The position numbers were made by a program, and so were the translations under genes. The notes beneath the pieces are model-generated. The model was given only the letters and a program-made list of their open reading frames with translations, searched no databases and was not told the DNA's origin. A stretch of DNA of 11,332 nucleotides from an uncultured Pirellulaceae bacterium (GTDB taxonomy: Bacteria > Planctomycetota > Planctomycetia > Pirellulales > Pirellulaceae): positions 1 through 11,332 of the forward strand of contig CAMYNE010000147.1 of the NCBI GenBank assembly GCA_947259675.1. Reading direction: 5' to 3'. Shown piece by piece: positions 1 to 6,506 of this stretch (position 1 is the stretch's first letter; each line of letters starts with the position of its first letter).

Positions 1-2
1 AT

Positions 3-731
3 GGTCAGTACGAATCTGTTGGCATGTCGAAAAAGTGCGAAGAAGACGCATCCAGGTTGGTTGGAGGCACCTTGGCGTACATGGCACCCGAACAGGTAAT
101 GGGCGGAATTCTCGACTATCGAACTGACGTTTTTGCATTGGGCGCGTGTTTGTGTCAAATCCTGACAGGCAGTCCACCCCACGAAGCAGACAACACGACC
201 GAAGTCTACAAATTAGCGGCGGCTTGCAATTTGATACCAGTCCACAGAAAATTGATGCTTAGTGACGCCGATCCGACCCTGATTCGCCTGGCGATCAACT
301 GCCTGCAGAACAAACCGGCGGATCGCCTGCGTGATGCACGAGAAGTTTCACAGGAAATGTTCTCGTACCAGGGAGCTGCTCTGGCTCGTTTTCAAAGCGA
401 CATGTCGCGCTTTTTTGAATTGTCGCTCGACTTGTTTTGCATTGCTGGAATGGACGGTTTCTTTCGACGACTCAATTCGAATTTTTCGAGGGTCTTGGGA
501 TATAACGATCAGGAATTATTGGCCCGACCGTTTATGGATTTCGTGCACCCTGATGACCATCAAAAGACAATCGCCGCGATGTCTCAGCTGGATGAAGGAA
601 AACCTGTGATCAGGTTTCGCAATCGATACTTGACGGCAGCCGGAAACTACCTTGAATTTGAGTGGACCGCGAAATCGATTCCTGATGAAGGCCTGATTTT
701 TGCCGTCGCTCGAGACGTAACCGAATCCTGA
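3..731 (+). CDS. Ser/Thr protein kinase C-terminal part with terminal PAS domain (5' end outside window)
   Basis: This is the 3' portion of a eukaryotic-like Ser/Thr kinase gene. The frame is already open at base 3 and the first ATG, at 24, lies inside the activation segment, so the true start is upstream. Counting from that ATG, GTLAYMAPEQ (residues 15-24) is the P+1 loop/APE motif, D35 in DVFALG is the subdomain IX aspartate, and R101 in NKPADRLRDA is the subdomain XI arginine. The N-lobe, HRD and DFG motifs are therefore off the left edge. Residues about 127-235 form a PAS domain (FELSLDLFCIAG, FSRVLGY, FVHPDDH, then ARDVTES). No membrane segment is visible, so this part is probably cytoplasmic. 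The protein stops right at the PAS C-cap, where PAS proteins usually continue into a kinase or cyclase output domain, so the PAS is probably the sensory or docking end of the Ser/Thr kinase. Ligand and substrates cannot be inferred. The family call is firm. Confidence 0.9.
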   Translation, partial: GQYESVGMSKKCEEDASRLVGGTLAYMAPEQVMGGILDYRTDVFALGACLCQILTGSPPHEADNTTEVYKLAAACNLIPVHRKLMLSDADPTLIRLAINCLQNKPADRLRDAREVSQEMFSYQGAALARFQSDMSRFFELSLDLFCIAGMDGFFRRLNSNFSRVLGYNDQELLARPFMDFVHPDDHQKTIAAMSQLDEGKPVIRFRNRYLTAAGNYLEFEWTAKSIPDEGLIFAVARDVTES

Positions 732-790
732 TCTGGCCGTGTTCTGCCACCGACACAATTGTCAAGCCAACCCAGGAAGTCATTACCGGC

Positions 791-1291
791 TCACTTTAGT
801 TTTCCCAGCCCGGATTTGTGGCGTTGCCGGTTCACGAACTCAAATGCCGGACGGTGTTGTTTGAGCAACTTGACCAGTTGCGATGTCGAAATGCCCAACC
901 ATTTAGCGGCTTCCCCAACTTCGAAATCGTGGGCAGAGATACAGTCCAACGCCTCAGATAAGATTCCGGGAAAATCTTCGTGTGAAATACTGACTGACAG
1001 CTTTCCGCCGCGCGATCGAGAAATCCAAAGTTCGCTTGGTGAATCCGATTCGATAACGGGAAGGCGAAATTCGACTGCCAGGTTAAATCGGAGACGCTCG
1101 ATCGCAACTTCTCGATTGGCGTGCTGGCTGCGTCTTTCGCCGGCTTGGCCAATAATTCCTGTCGGCAGGTGTGTGATTACGATCGCTGATTCGACTTTGT
1201 TCCGATGCTGCCCACCAGGGCCGCCACGACGCGTCCGTTCGACTTTGCAGTCATTCAGCAGTTTTTCTTCCGAAAATCGCGAAGGATGCAT
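791..1291 (-). CDS. Peptide chain release factor-like protein (GGQ domain, HTH-like C-terminal tail)
   Basis: This is a short class-I release-factor-type protein, probably a peptidyl-tRNA hydrolase acting on the ribosome. From the ATG at 1291 it has 166 residues. RTRRGGPGGQHRNK (residues 19-32) contains the catalytic GGQ (G26, G27, Q28), followed by the usual VESAIVITHLPTGI strand and the RRSQHANR segment. There is no stop-codon-recognition domain, as in rescue factors such as ArfB. The C-terminus differs from ArfB's unstructured basic tail: residues about 122-154 read as a helix-turn-helix-like unit (EAAKWLGISTSQLVKLLKQ), followed by a short basic end (RQRHKSGLGKLK). An in-frame TTG at 1321 would add ten residues, but the ATG is preferred because, as I recall, planctomycete relatives begin with MHP. 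Neither start has a clear Shine-Dalgarno sequence. The gene converges on the kinase/PAS gene and diverges from the next kinase. The GGQ assignment is secure; the exact role (rescue or organelle-like release) is inference. Confidence 0.87.
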   Translation of the reverse strand: MHPSRFSEEKLLNDCKVERTRRGGPGGQHRNKVESAIVITHLPTGIIGQAGERRSQHANREVAIERLRFNLAVEFRLPVIESDSPSELWISRSRGGKLSVSISHEDFPGILSEALDCISAHDFEVGEAAKWLGISTSQLVKLLKQHRPAFEFVNRQRHKSGLGKLK

Positions 1292-1321
1292 TGACAGGTC
1301 CAATCTATGAATTCTTGTCAA

Positions 1322-1364
1322 GTTTTTGAAACAGAATGACGTTTGGCCCGTTTTGGTTTGAAAC
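1322..1364. promoter_or_regulatory. Two GTTT-n-AAAC palindromes in the divergent intergenic region
   Basis: GTTT-TTG-AAAC (1322-1332) and GTTT-G-AAAC (1356-1364) share the 8-bp core TTTGAAAC, repeated with a 32-bp start-to-start distance, close to three helical turns. They lie between the release-factor-like gene and the membrane kinase gene. This could be an operator pair for either gene, but A/T-rich short palindromes arise by chance, so the call is tentative. Confidence 0.25.
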
Positions 1365-1374
1365 GCCTTAAGTC

Positions 1375-1380
1375 TAAAAT
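1375..1380 (+). promoter_or_regulatory. Candidate -10 element (TAAAAT) for the membrane kinase/yacG unit
   Basis: TAAAAT matches the sigma70 -10 consensus at 5 of 6 positions and lies 61 bp before the kinase ATG. The hexamer 17 bp upstream (TTTGGT, 1352-1357) is a poor -35 element and overlaps the second palindrome. Weak evidence. Confidence 0.25.
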
Positions 1381-1441
1381 AAATGTGTCAGCCGGTCTGC
1401 ACTAACTATCGATTCTCTGGCTCCTACTTTGACCCGTTTTC

Positions 1442-3175
1442 ATGCGCGAACAAAAACTTGGCCCCTATCTGTTGAAAAATGTCGTCGGTCGAGGCGGCAT
1501 GGGTACGGTGTACCGCGCGGAACATGGCGAAACGGGTGATGTTTGTGCTGTGAAAGCGTTGGCTCCCACGTTCGCCCACGATAGTCACTTTCGTGCCCGG
1601 TTTGAGTCTGAGATCAAAGCACTGCTCAAACTCGATCATCCGAATATTGTTCGCTTGATCAGCTACGGACAGGAAGAAGGCAATTTGTTTTTTGCCATGG
1701 AACTTGTCGAGGGTAAAAGTCTTTTTCAAATGCAGCGCGACGGCCATCGTTTCGACTGGCGCGAAATCCTCAAGATTGCCAAGGACGTCGCGCAAGGGTT
1801 AAGGCACGCTCATGATCGCGGCGTGATCCATCGTGATCTCAAACCGGGAAACCTGTTGCGTTCGGAAACAGGAATTTACAAGATTACGGACTTTGGGATC
1901 GCCAAAAGCTTTGGCACTTCACAGAACACCGGCGAAAATGTGTTGGGTACCATGGATTTCATGAGTCCCGAACAAGCCAAAGGACAACCGGTAACCATTC
2001 GCAGCGACCTGTACAGCCTGGGAACCGTGTTGTTCACGTTGCTATCGGGAAAACCGCCGTTCAAAGCCAACTCGGTGGAAGAATCACTAAGAAATCTGAC
2101 GCGGGTTCCACCGCCTCGAGTAAGTTCCGTCGCGCCCGATGTGCCTGACGAGATTGACCAGCTGATTCGACAGTTGATGGACAAGAATCCTGATAACCGA
2201 GTACCAACGGCCCAAGCACTGTTGCGCAAAATCGACGAAGTTGAACAGACGCTAAAAAACTACAGTGAAGCCCAAACGGCTCACCACCCCAAAACAACCA
2301 ACGAAACGTTCGTCATGCACGAGCCGGGTTCGATTCCCACGACCGAAAAACACGGTGAGAAAGCTGACACCGGCCATTCGCCGAAAACAGTACGTCATAC
2401 GACCGTGGATGGCGGTGCGCTCGAAGCTGAATCCGAAACTCCCAAACAAGTAGACTACTTTAATACAGTCACTGATTTACAACGGAAACGAATCGTTGGC
2501 CAGGATGATTCAGCCAAACTCAGCCGGGGAACGATTCCTTTGATGATCGGGCTGGCTGCGGTCGTCTTGTTAGCCGGGTTCGGAATCTTTTACGCGCTTC
2601 GCACCCAGCCAGCGGACGTGCTATTTGAAACAATCACCGCCAGCGAACGAGCCCCGGATCTGGTTCGGGATGAAATACGGCAGTTTATCAATGCGTACCA
2701 AGATGATGAACGAATCGATCAAGTGAAACAACTCGATAGAATCGCTCAAGCCATTGCATTGAAGAAAAAACTGCAGTTTCGCTTGAATAGTGCGAATGCA
2801 AAAATTTCGCAAATCGAAAAAATGTTCGTGGAGATCGCCAATATGGCCAGCTCAGATCCGCCAACTGCGTTTTCGCGGATGCACGCATTTTTGACGATCA
2901 ACGCTAACGAAACCGATCTCTCTGATTCGGATCGTGAATGTATCAAAGCTGCCAAAAACTACGTCATCAAAATCGAAAACGACGCGAAAACAGAAGTCAC
3001 ATTCAGTCGTGGCCAGATCGAACAGGCCCTGGACAGCGCTTCCGCAAGTGACAAAGCCGCAGCATTGAAAACATACCAGGCCGTAATTGAGCTTTACCAA
3101 AGCGCCGAATGGGCCGAGGACCTTGTGGCGGATGCCCACAAGCGGCTGGAGGAACTTTCGAAAAAAAATGACTAA
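1442..3175 (+). CDS. Transmembrane Ser/Thr protein kinase (PknB-like)
   Basis: This is a complete 577-residue eukaryotic-like Ser/Thr kinase. The catalytic domain starts almost at the N-terminus: glycine loop GRGGMGTVYRAEH (16-28), ATP-binding K38, helix-C E57, catalytic loop HRDLKPGN (130-137, D132), DFG at 150-152, GTMDFMSPEQ (169-178), and the subdomain IX aspartate D189. All key residues are present, so it should be active. A hydrophilic linker of about 90 residues follows (about 270-362), then one membrane helix at about 364-386, and a C-terminal region of about 190 residues rich in charged, helical and possibly coiled-coil sequence, probably outside the cytoplasmic membrane. There is no PASTA, WD40 or TPR repeat I can name. 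The ATG at 1442 is chosen because the kinase motif follows at once; it has no Shine-Dalgarno sequence. The stop overlaps the next start by 8 bp, so the yacG-like gene is probably co-translated. Substrates are unknown. Confidence 0.95.
   Translation: MREQKLGPYLLKNVVGRGGMGTVYRAEHGETGDVCAVKALAPTFAHDSHFRARFESEIKALLKLDHPNIVRLISYGQEEGNLFFAMELVEGKSLFQMQRDGHRFDWREILKIAKDVAQGLRHAHDRGVIHRDLKPGNLLRSETGIYKITDFGIAKSFGTSQNTGENVLGTMDFMSPEQAKGQPVTIRSDLYSLGTVLFTLLSGKPPFKANSVEESLRNLTRVPPPRVSSVAPDVPDEIDQLIRQLMDKNPDNRVPTAQALLRKIDEVEQTLKNYSEAQTAHHPKTTNETFVMHEPGSIPTTEKHGEKADTGHSPKTVRHTTVDGGALEAESETPKQVDYFNTVTDLQRKRIVGQDDSAKLSRGTIPLMIGLAAVVLLAGFGIFYALRTQPADVLFETITASERAPDLVRDEIRQFINAYQDDERIDQVKQLDRIAQAIALKKKLQFRLNSANAKISQIEKMFVEIANMASSDPPTAFSRMHAFLTINANETDLSDSDRECIKAAKNYVIKIENDAKTEVTFSRGQIEQALDSASASDKAAALKTYQAVIELYQSAEWAEDLVADAHKRLEELSKKND
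3148..3153 (+). promoter_or_regulatory. Possible ribosome binding site (GGAGGA) inside the kinase 3' end
   Basis: GGAGGA lies 14 nt before the ATG at 3168, longer than the usual 5-9 nt spacing. An alternative AAGGA (3174-3178) sits 4 nt before a second in-frame ATG at 3183. The two options leave the start of the yacG-like gene undecided. Confidence 0.35.
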
Positions 3176-3521
3176 GGAAACAATGACGAGAAGCGTTACC
3201 AAAATGAAAGCAGACCAACCAACACCAGATGGAAACGAGTTTGACTCAAGCTCAAATTCCGATAAGAAGTACTCTGCCATAAAGTCAACGACAACCAAAA
3301 ATCCTAATGCAAATAGTTCAGCCGATACATCCCATCGTTGCTCACAGTGTGGCAAGGCCTTCCTTCGCTCCGAAACTACTTGTATGCCGTTCTGCAGCAA
3401 GCGTTGCCAACAAATTGACCTTGGCAATTGGCTGAACGAGTCTTATGGATTGCCGATCGAAGGCAACGAGAACAGTGAATTCGGAACTGTCGATGATGAC
3501 GAAGAGTTGACTGAGAGTTAA
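3168..3521 (+). CDS. yacG: YacG-family zinc-finger protein (DNA gyrase inhibitor YacG-like)
   Basis: The C-terminal half matches the YacG (DUF329) family. A four-cysteine zinc site of the form CX2C-X14-CX3C is present (C58, C61, C76, C80), followed by the signature FCSKRCQQIDLGNWLNE and YGLP. In Escherichia coli, YacG is a 65-residue protein reported to bind GyrB and inhibit DNA gyrase; whether this homologue does so is unknown. With the ATG at 3168 the protein has 117 residues. Its first 55 are low-complexity (Ser, Thr, Asn, Lys) and its last 15 or so are acidic, so the zinc knuckle is the only folded part. An extra cysteine, C72, lies inside the finger. In-frame ATGs at 3183 and 3204 are alternative starts. 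The gene overlaps the kinase stop (ATGACTAA), which suggests translational coupling. The Ser/Thr-rich tail could be a kinase substrate, but that is speculation from position only. Confidence 0.88.
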   Translation: MTKETMTRSVTKMKADQPTPDGNEFDSSSNSDKKYSAIKSTTTKNPNANSSADTSHRCSQCGKAFLRSETTCMPFCSKRCQQIDLGNWLNESYGLPIEGNENSEFGTVDDDEELTES

Positions 3522-3563
3522 TCATAAATTCGTTCGCACTTTCCTTAATGTGCCAGCAACAGG

Positions 3564-3592
3564 TTTAACTGCCAATCGACTGTTCCTATAAT
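3564..3592 (+). promoter_or_regulatory. Sigma70-type promoter for the polytopic membrane protein gene
   Basis: A perfect TATAAT at 3587-3592 is preceded, with 17-bp spacing, by TTTAAC at 3564-3569 (3 of 6 to TTGACA). It lies 48 bp before the ATG at 3641 and just after the yacG-like gene, so the membrane protein gene probably has its own transcript. Confidence 0.5.
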
Positions 3593-3640
3593 GGGCGAGC
3601 TTTTCCTTGCGCGAAATTCCGGAAAACTGACGAACAATCT

Positions 3641-5005
3641 ATGACTGAGCAACCAGTAAACGTAAATAGAATCTCTTGGCGAGATCTTTTTCCCTGGACG
3701 ATCATTTTCAGAACGTTGCCAATTGCGATTGGTGTATCGGTAATGGTTTGGGCAACGATGGGCGTTGTCTTGACTCCGATAGGATGGATCATCGGAGAAA
3801 CAATTTTCATTACCGAAGAGATGCAAGCCGAAGATCTCTTGTTGAAAGATTTCGTGGAGCTCAGGCGCAGCCCTTACAAAGTGGTGTTTCAAGCAACCAG
3901 TCCTGAGGCTAATTCGCTGGAATTGTTGGCCGCCGGAGTAGGTGGACCGAGAGTAGTTTTCAGTAACATCATCAAACCGTTTGAACATTTGTTCCGATCC
4001 GATTGGTCGGCACGTGAATTCCTGTACATGTTCTTTGGGGCAGTTTGGACATTGCTCGTCTGGTCCTTCGCCGGAACAGCGATTACACGTATTTCTATCC
4101 TCCGATTAACTCGCGACGAACTTGTTGGAACTTATGACGCATTTGATTTCGCGCGTACCAAGTACAAAGTTTGCATCAGCGCGATCGGGATGCCGCTCGC
4201 AGGAGTTGCGGCTTTGTGCATTCCTCTGGCGATGTTCGGTTTGTTACTCGGTTTTGATTTTGGCGTTGTGCTTGCAGGCGTGCTTTGGTTCCTGGTATTA
4301 GCCGCATCGGCCATCATCGCTTTCCTTTTGTTGGGTCTGATGTTTGGCTGGCCACTGATCGTCGCCAGCATTAGCGCCGAAGGCCAAAACGCGTTTGACG
4401 CGGTCACCCGCTCTTTCGCCTACACGTTTCAGCGACCACTCAACTACGTTTCGTATATGTTTGTCGCAATTCTGTTTGGCGGTTTTTGCTGGTTAATTGT
4501 CAGTACGGTTACCGTCGGCGTCGTCGAATTGAGTTATTGGTCGACTTCCTGGGGCGCAAACCGATTTGGCGTCGAGGGTTACGATGACTCGGTGCGGCGA
4601 ATTGATGTGGTCAAAGGCATCGATGATCCGATTACTCAAACGGATGTTAACTCGGCTGCTCAAGTGCCAATTGGCGATCTGGATAATGGACAGTCGAATA
4701 ACTCTTCATCGCTGCGCTTAGGCCGTAAGATCATTGGATTCTGGAACGGAATTGCCCGGACTCTCGCAGCCGCCTTCATTCATGGCCTGTTCTGGTGCAT
4801 GGCTGGTGCAATTTATTTACTGCTCAGGAAGGACGTTGATGAAACGGAAATGGACGAAGTCTATCTGGTCAACGAAAAGCACATTTATGAATTGCCACCT
4901 CTAAAATCGGACAAACACGGCATCCCACAAGTCCAAGAGCCCGTTCCCAAAAACGAAAATCAACCGCGTGAAGAAGTCGGCGACGGCGAATCTGACGACG
5001 TTTGA
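3641..5005 (+). CDS. Polytopic inner-membrane protein of unknown function
   Basis: I do not recognise the family. The 454-residue protein has about six hydrophobic segments: roughly 22-52, 127-149, 179-204, 207-243, 270-296 and 372-395. Residues 57-125 form a hydrophilic domain after the first segment. A longer polar stretch at about 298-368 (YWSTSWGANRFG, many Asp and Asn/Ser) interrupts the last two helices and probably faces one compartment. The C-terminal 58 residues are charged and Pro/Glu-rich (LPPLKSDKHG, then EEVGDGESDDV). The segment FARTKYKVCISAIGMPLAGVA and the stretch AEGQNAFDAVTRSFAYTFQRPLNY look like amphipathic cytoplasmic loops, the second resembling loops of planctomycete membrane proteins of uncharacterised type. 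No transporter, protease or secretion motif is evident. The ATG at 3641 follows a good promoter but has no Shine-Dalgarno sequence. Expression as a real gene is likely given the long uninterrupted hydrophobic pattern; the function is open. Confidence 0.85.
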   Translation: MTEQPVNVNRISWRDLFPWTIIFRTLPIAIGVSVMVWATMGVVLTPIGWIIGETIFITEEMQAEDLLLKDFVELRRSPYKVVFQATSPEANSLELLAAGVGGPRVVFSNIIKPFEHLFRSDWSAREFLYMFFGAVWTLLVWSFAGTAITRISILRLTRDELVGTYDAFDFARTKYKVCISAIGMPLAGVAALCIPLAMFGLLLGFDFGVVLAGVLWFLVLAASAIIAFLLLGLMFGWPLIVASISAEGQNAFDAVTRSFAYTFQRPLNYVSYMFVAILFGGFCWLIVSTVTVGVVELSYWSTSWGANRFGVEGYDDSVRRIDVVKGIDDPITQTDVNSAAQVPIGDLDNGQSNNSSSLRLGRKIIGFWNGIARTLAAAFIHGLFWCMAGAIYLLLRKDVDETEMDEVYLVNEKHIYELPPLKSDKHGIPQVQEPVPKNENQPREEVGDGESDDV

Positions 5006-5111
5006 GTCGAACCGCATTTGGGAACGCCGATCCCCAGCTCGATCGAGATTCAGTTCGCTTCAGGTTTGTTTGCTCGAAGGCTCCGCTCCGAATTCTGTGA
5101 TTTTTGCTGAC

Positions 5112-5138
5112 GGCAGGTGTTCATCCAGCCTTTTTTTT
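5112..5138 (+). terminator. Possible rho-independent terminator after the membrane protein gene
   Basis: GGCAGG (5112-5117) pairs with CCAGCC (5125-5130) apart from one A-A mismatch, around a 7-nt loop, and is followed at once by eight T residues (5131-5138). The stem is short but the T tract is well placed. It would separate the upstream membrane protein transcript from the transporter gene, and sits about 100 bp after the stop at 5005. Confidence 0.45.
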
Positions 5139-5217
5139 CTAGCATGGGTGCTCATGCAAACTGGCTAAACGATCCGACGCCAATTTCTTTCCGAGCCTGA
5201 TTTGGTTTGGTCCTATC

Positions 5218-5221
5218 GGAG
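5218..5221 (+). promoter_or_regulatory. Shine-Dalgarno site (GGAG) of the nucleoside transporter
   Basis: GGAG lies 8 nt before the ATG at 5230. It supports that start; no ATG, GTG or TTG occurs between the ATG and the upstream in-frame TAG. Confidence 0.55.
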
Positions 5222-5229
5222 CAGCAATC

Positions 5230-6111
5230 ATGATTGCCGAAGTTTACTTCAAAAATGTGTCTTATCTGAACCTGATCAGCCTGTTTGGATTGTTGGCGAT
5301 GATCGGCATCGCGTGGCTGATGAGTTCGCACAAGCGGAAAGTAAACTGGCGGCTGGTGGTCATGGGAATGGGGCTGCAATTGGTGTTGGGCGCCATTCTG
5401 TTTAATTCTCAAAGCTGGACTTTTGACGGACGGTTTCCCAAGGGGATCTTATTCTATAGCTTCGACGCGTTCTTCGCCTACATTTTGGAATGGACGAATG
5501 AAGGCGCCAAATTCGTTTTCCAGGCAAACGGTCTTGAAGATGGCGATCCGACGAATCCCATTTTCTTGTTGAAGACATTTACATTCGGAGTCTTGCCCAC
5601 CGTTATCTTTTTCGCAGCCCTCATGTCGGTGCTCTATCATGTTGGGATCATGCATCCGATTGTCAGAGGAATGGCGTGGGTGATGCAAAAAACGCTAGGT
5701 ACATCTGGTAGCGAGAGTCTCGCGGCCGCTGCCAATATTTTTGTGGGCCACACCGAGGCCCCGCTGGTTGTCAGACCGTATATCCCGAACATGACGCGAA
5801 GCGAACTAAACGCCATGATGGTCGGTGGTTTTGCCACGATTACCGGTGGTCTGATGGCGGTGTTTGTTGCGCAGGGAGTCTCCGCCGGACACCTGGTAAC
5901 GGCCTCCATCGTTTCCGCGCCCGCAGCTTTGGTTATCGCCAAAATATTGCAGCCCGAAACACAGACTTCGGAAACACTGGGTGTGGTAAAAACAAAATTT
6001 GAGAAAACGGCTAGCAACGTCATTGAAGCGGCGGCCATCGGCGCAAGCGATGGAATGAAGCTGGCGATCAATATCGCAGCCATGTTGTTTTTTGGCCGCT
6101 CGCCTGGCTGA
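5230..6111 (+). CDS. NupC N-terminal fragment
   Basis: The 293-residue product holds the N-terminal membrane helices, the scaffold helix TNEGAKFVFQANG, and the first re-entrant hairpin with FVGHTEAPLVVRPY (171-183), where CNT proteins bind the nucleoside base. The usual motif there is GQ(S/T)E; here it is GHTE, with His174 (codon 5749-5751) in place of Gln. The fragment stays NupC-like through ASNVIEAAAIGASDGMKLAINIAAML, then ends with the aberrant tail FFGRSPG. Its TGA shares a base with the ATG of the next frame, so ribosomes could reinitiate and produce both pieces. Whether either piece is stable is unknown. Confidence 0.75.
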   Translation: MIAEVYFKNVSYLNLISLFGLLAMIGIAWLMSSHKRKVNWRLVVMGMGLQLVLGAILFNSQSWTFDGRFPKGILFYSFDAFFAYILEWTNEGAKFVFQANGLEDGDPTNPIFLLKTFTFGVLPTVIFFAALMSVLYHVGIMHPIVRGMAWVMQKTLGTSGSESLAAAANIFVGHTEAPLVVRPYIPNMTRSELNAMMVGGFATITGGLMAVFVAQGVSAGHLVTASIVSAPAALVIAKILQPETQTSETLGVVKTKFEKTASNVIEAAAIGASDGMKLAINIAAMLFFGRSPG

Positions 6112-6467
6112 TGGGAATACACCCGGAAGAATGCGCTGTCTCCGGTCGTCTGCTCGGGACTAAAATGGTGGTCAACGAATTCGTAGCCTATCTCGACTTA
6201 GGCAGTATTTTGGCTGGCAAAGTAACCGTAGAAGGAACGAACCAGCCGGTCGTGCTCAGCGAACGATGTCAAGTCATTTTGACATACGCGTTGTGTGGAT
6301 TTTCAAACTTCGGTGCCATCGGAATTCAACTTGGCGGGATCGGCCCCCTCGCACCAAACCGCAAAAGCGACCTTGCCCGGTTGGGTTTGCGAGCCATGCT
6401 TGGCGGCATGTTAGCTTGCTGCATGACCGCCTGCATCGCCGGATTGCTTTACGGTGTTTTGAAATAG
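6111..6467 (+). CDS. NupC C-terminal fragment
   Basis: The 118-residue product begins at the ATG of a TGATG overlap. In frame, NupC-like sequence actually begins upstream of this ATG (WPLAWL at about 6093-6110). It contains LGTKMVVNEFVAYLDL, whose Glu is a substrate-site residue in the family, and the helix GFSNFGAIGIQLGGIG, the conserved GF(A/S)NF motif of CNT transporters. The end, RAMLGGMLACCMTACIAGLLYGVLK, is the last membrane helix, and the stop at 6465-6467 is at the normal family end. Because the codons remain family-like with no further stops, the lesion upstream is probably recent. Confidence 0.7.
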   Translation: MGIHPEECAVSGRLLGTKMVVNEFVAYLDLGSILAGKVTVEGTNQPVVLSERCQVILTYALCGFSNFGAIGIQLGGIGPLAPNRKSDLARLGLRAMLGGMLACCMTACIAGLLYGVLK

Positions 6468-6506
6468 GGGATCGGGAGGGTAAAAACCGGCGTCGGTCGT
6501 ACGAAA

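Larger units (their letters stand above)
5230..6467 (+). pseudogene. nupC: Concentrative nucleoside transporter (NupC/CNT) gene broken by internal deletion and frame change
   Basis: Taken together, two adjacent reading frames make one NupC-type sodium- or proton-coupled nucleoside transporter of the inner membrane. The first frame (5230-6111) ends just after NIAAML, and the second continues with PLAWLMG, LGTK, NEFVAYLDL and GFSNFGAIGIQLGGIG in family order. Compared with Escherichia coli NupC from memory, about 30-40 residues between AAML and the PxAWxMG segment are absent. These correspond to a core membrane helix and the start of the second re-entrant hairpin. The frame moves from codon phase 1 to phase 0 at a TTTTTT run (6088-6093), so a single deletion would need a length of 3n+1. 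The gene faces the phosphorylase/cytidine deaminase operon, which fits a pyrimidine salvage role. Loss of a core segment makes a working transporter unlikely. A sequencing or assembly error remains possible and would have to remove about 100 bases. Confidence 0.8.

Noticed and set aside
732..790. ACAATTGT palindrome in the convergent gap after the kinase/PAS gene
   Set aside because: Only 8 bp, no T tract and no stem extension, so there is no support for a terminator or binding site.
759..1310. A 183-codon open frame on + opposite the release-factor-like gene
   Set aside because: Antisense to a gene with a clear GGQ motif; composition is Arg/Ser-rich and has no recognisable domain.
2852..3427. 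A 191-codon frame on - covering the kinase 3' end and yacG
   Set aside because: Overlaps two well-supported + genes, and its sequence is a shadow of their codons.
3545..3988. A 147-codon frame on - over the membrane protein start
   Set aside because: It lies across a good promoter and the start of a gene with clear membrane helices.
6085..6095. Programmed -1 frameshift at TTTTTT joining the two nupC frames
   Set aside because: A -1 slip would join the frames, but the preceding base is G, not T, the stimulatory structure is not evident, and about 30-40 residues would still be missing.
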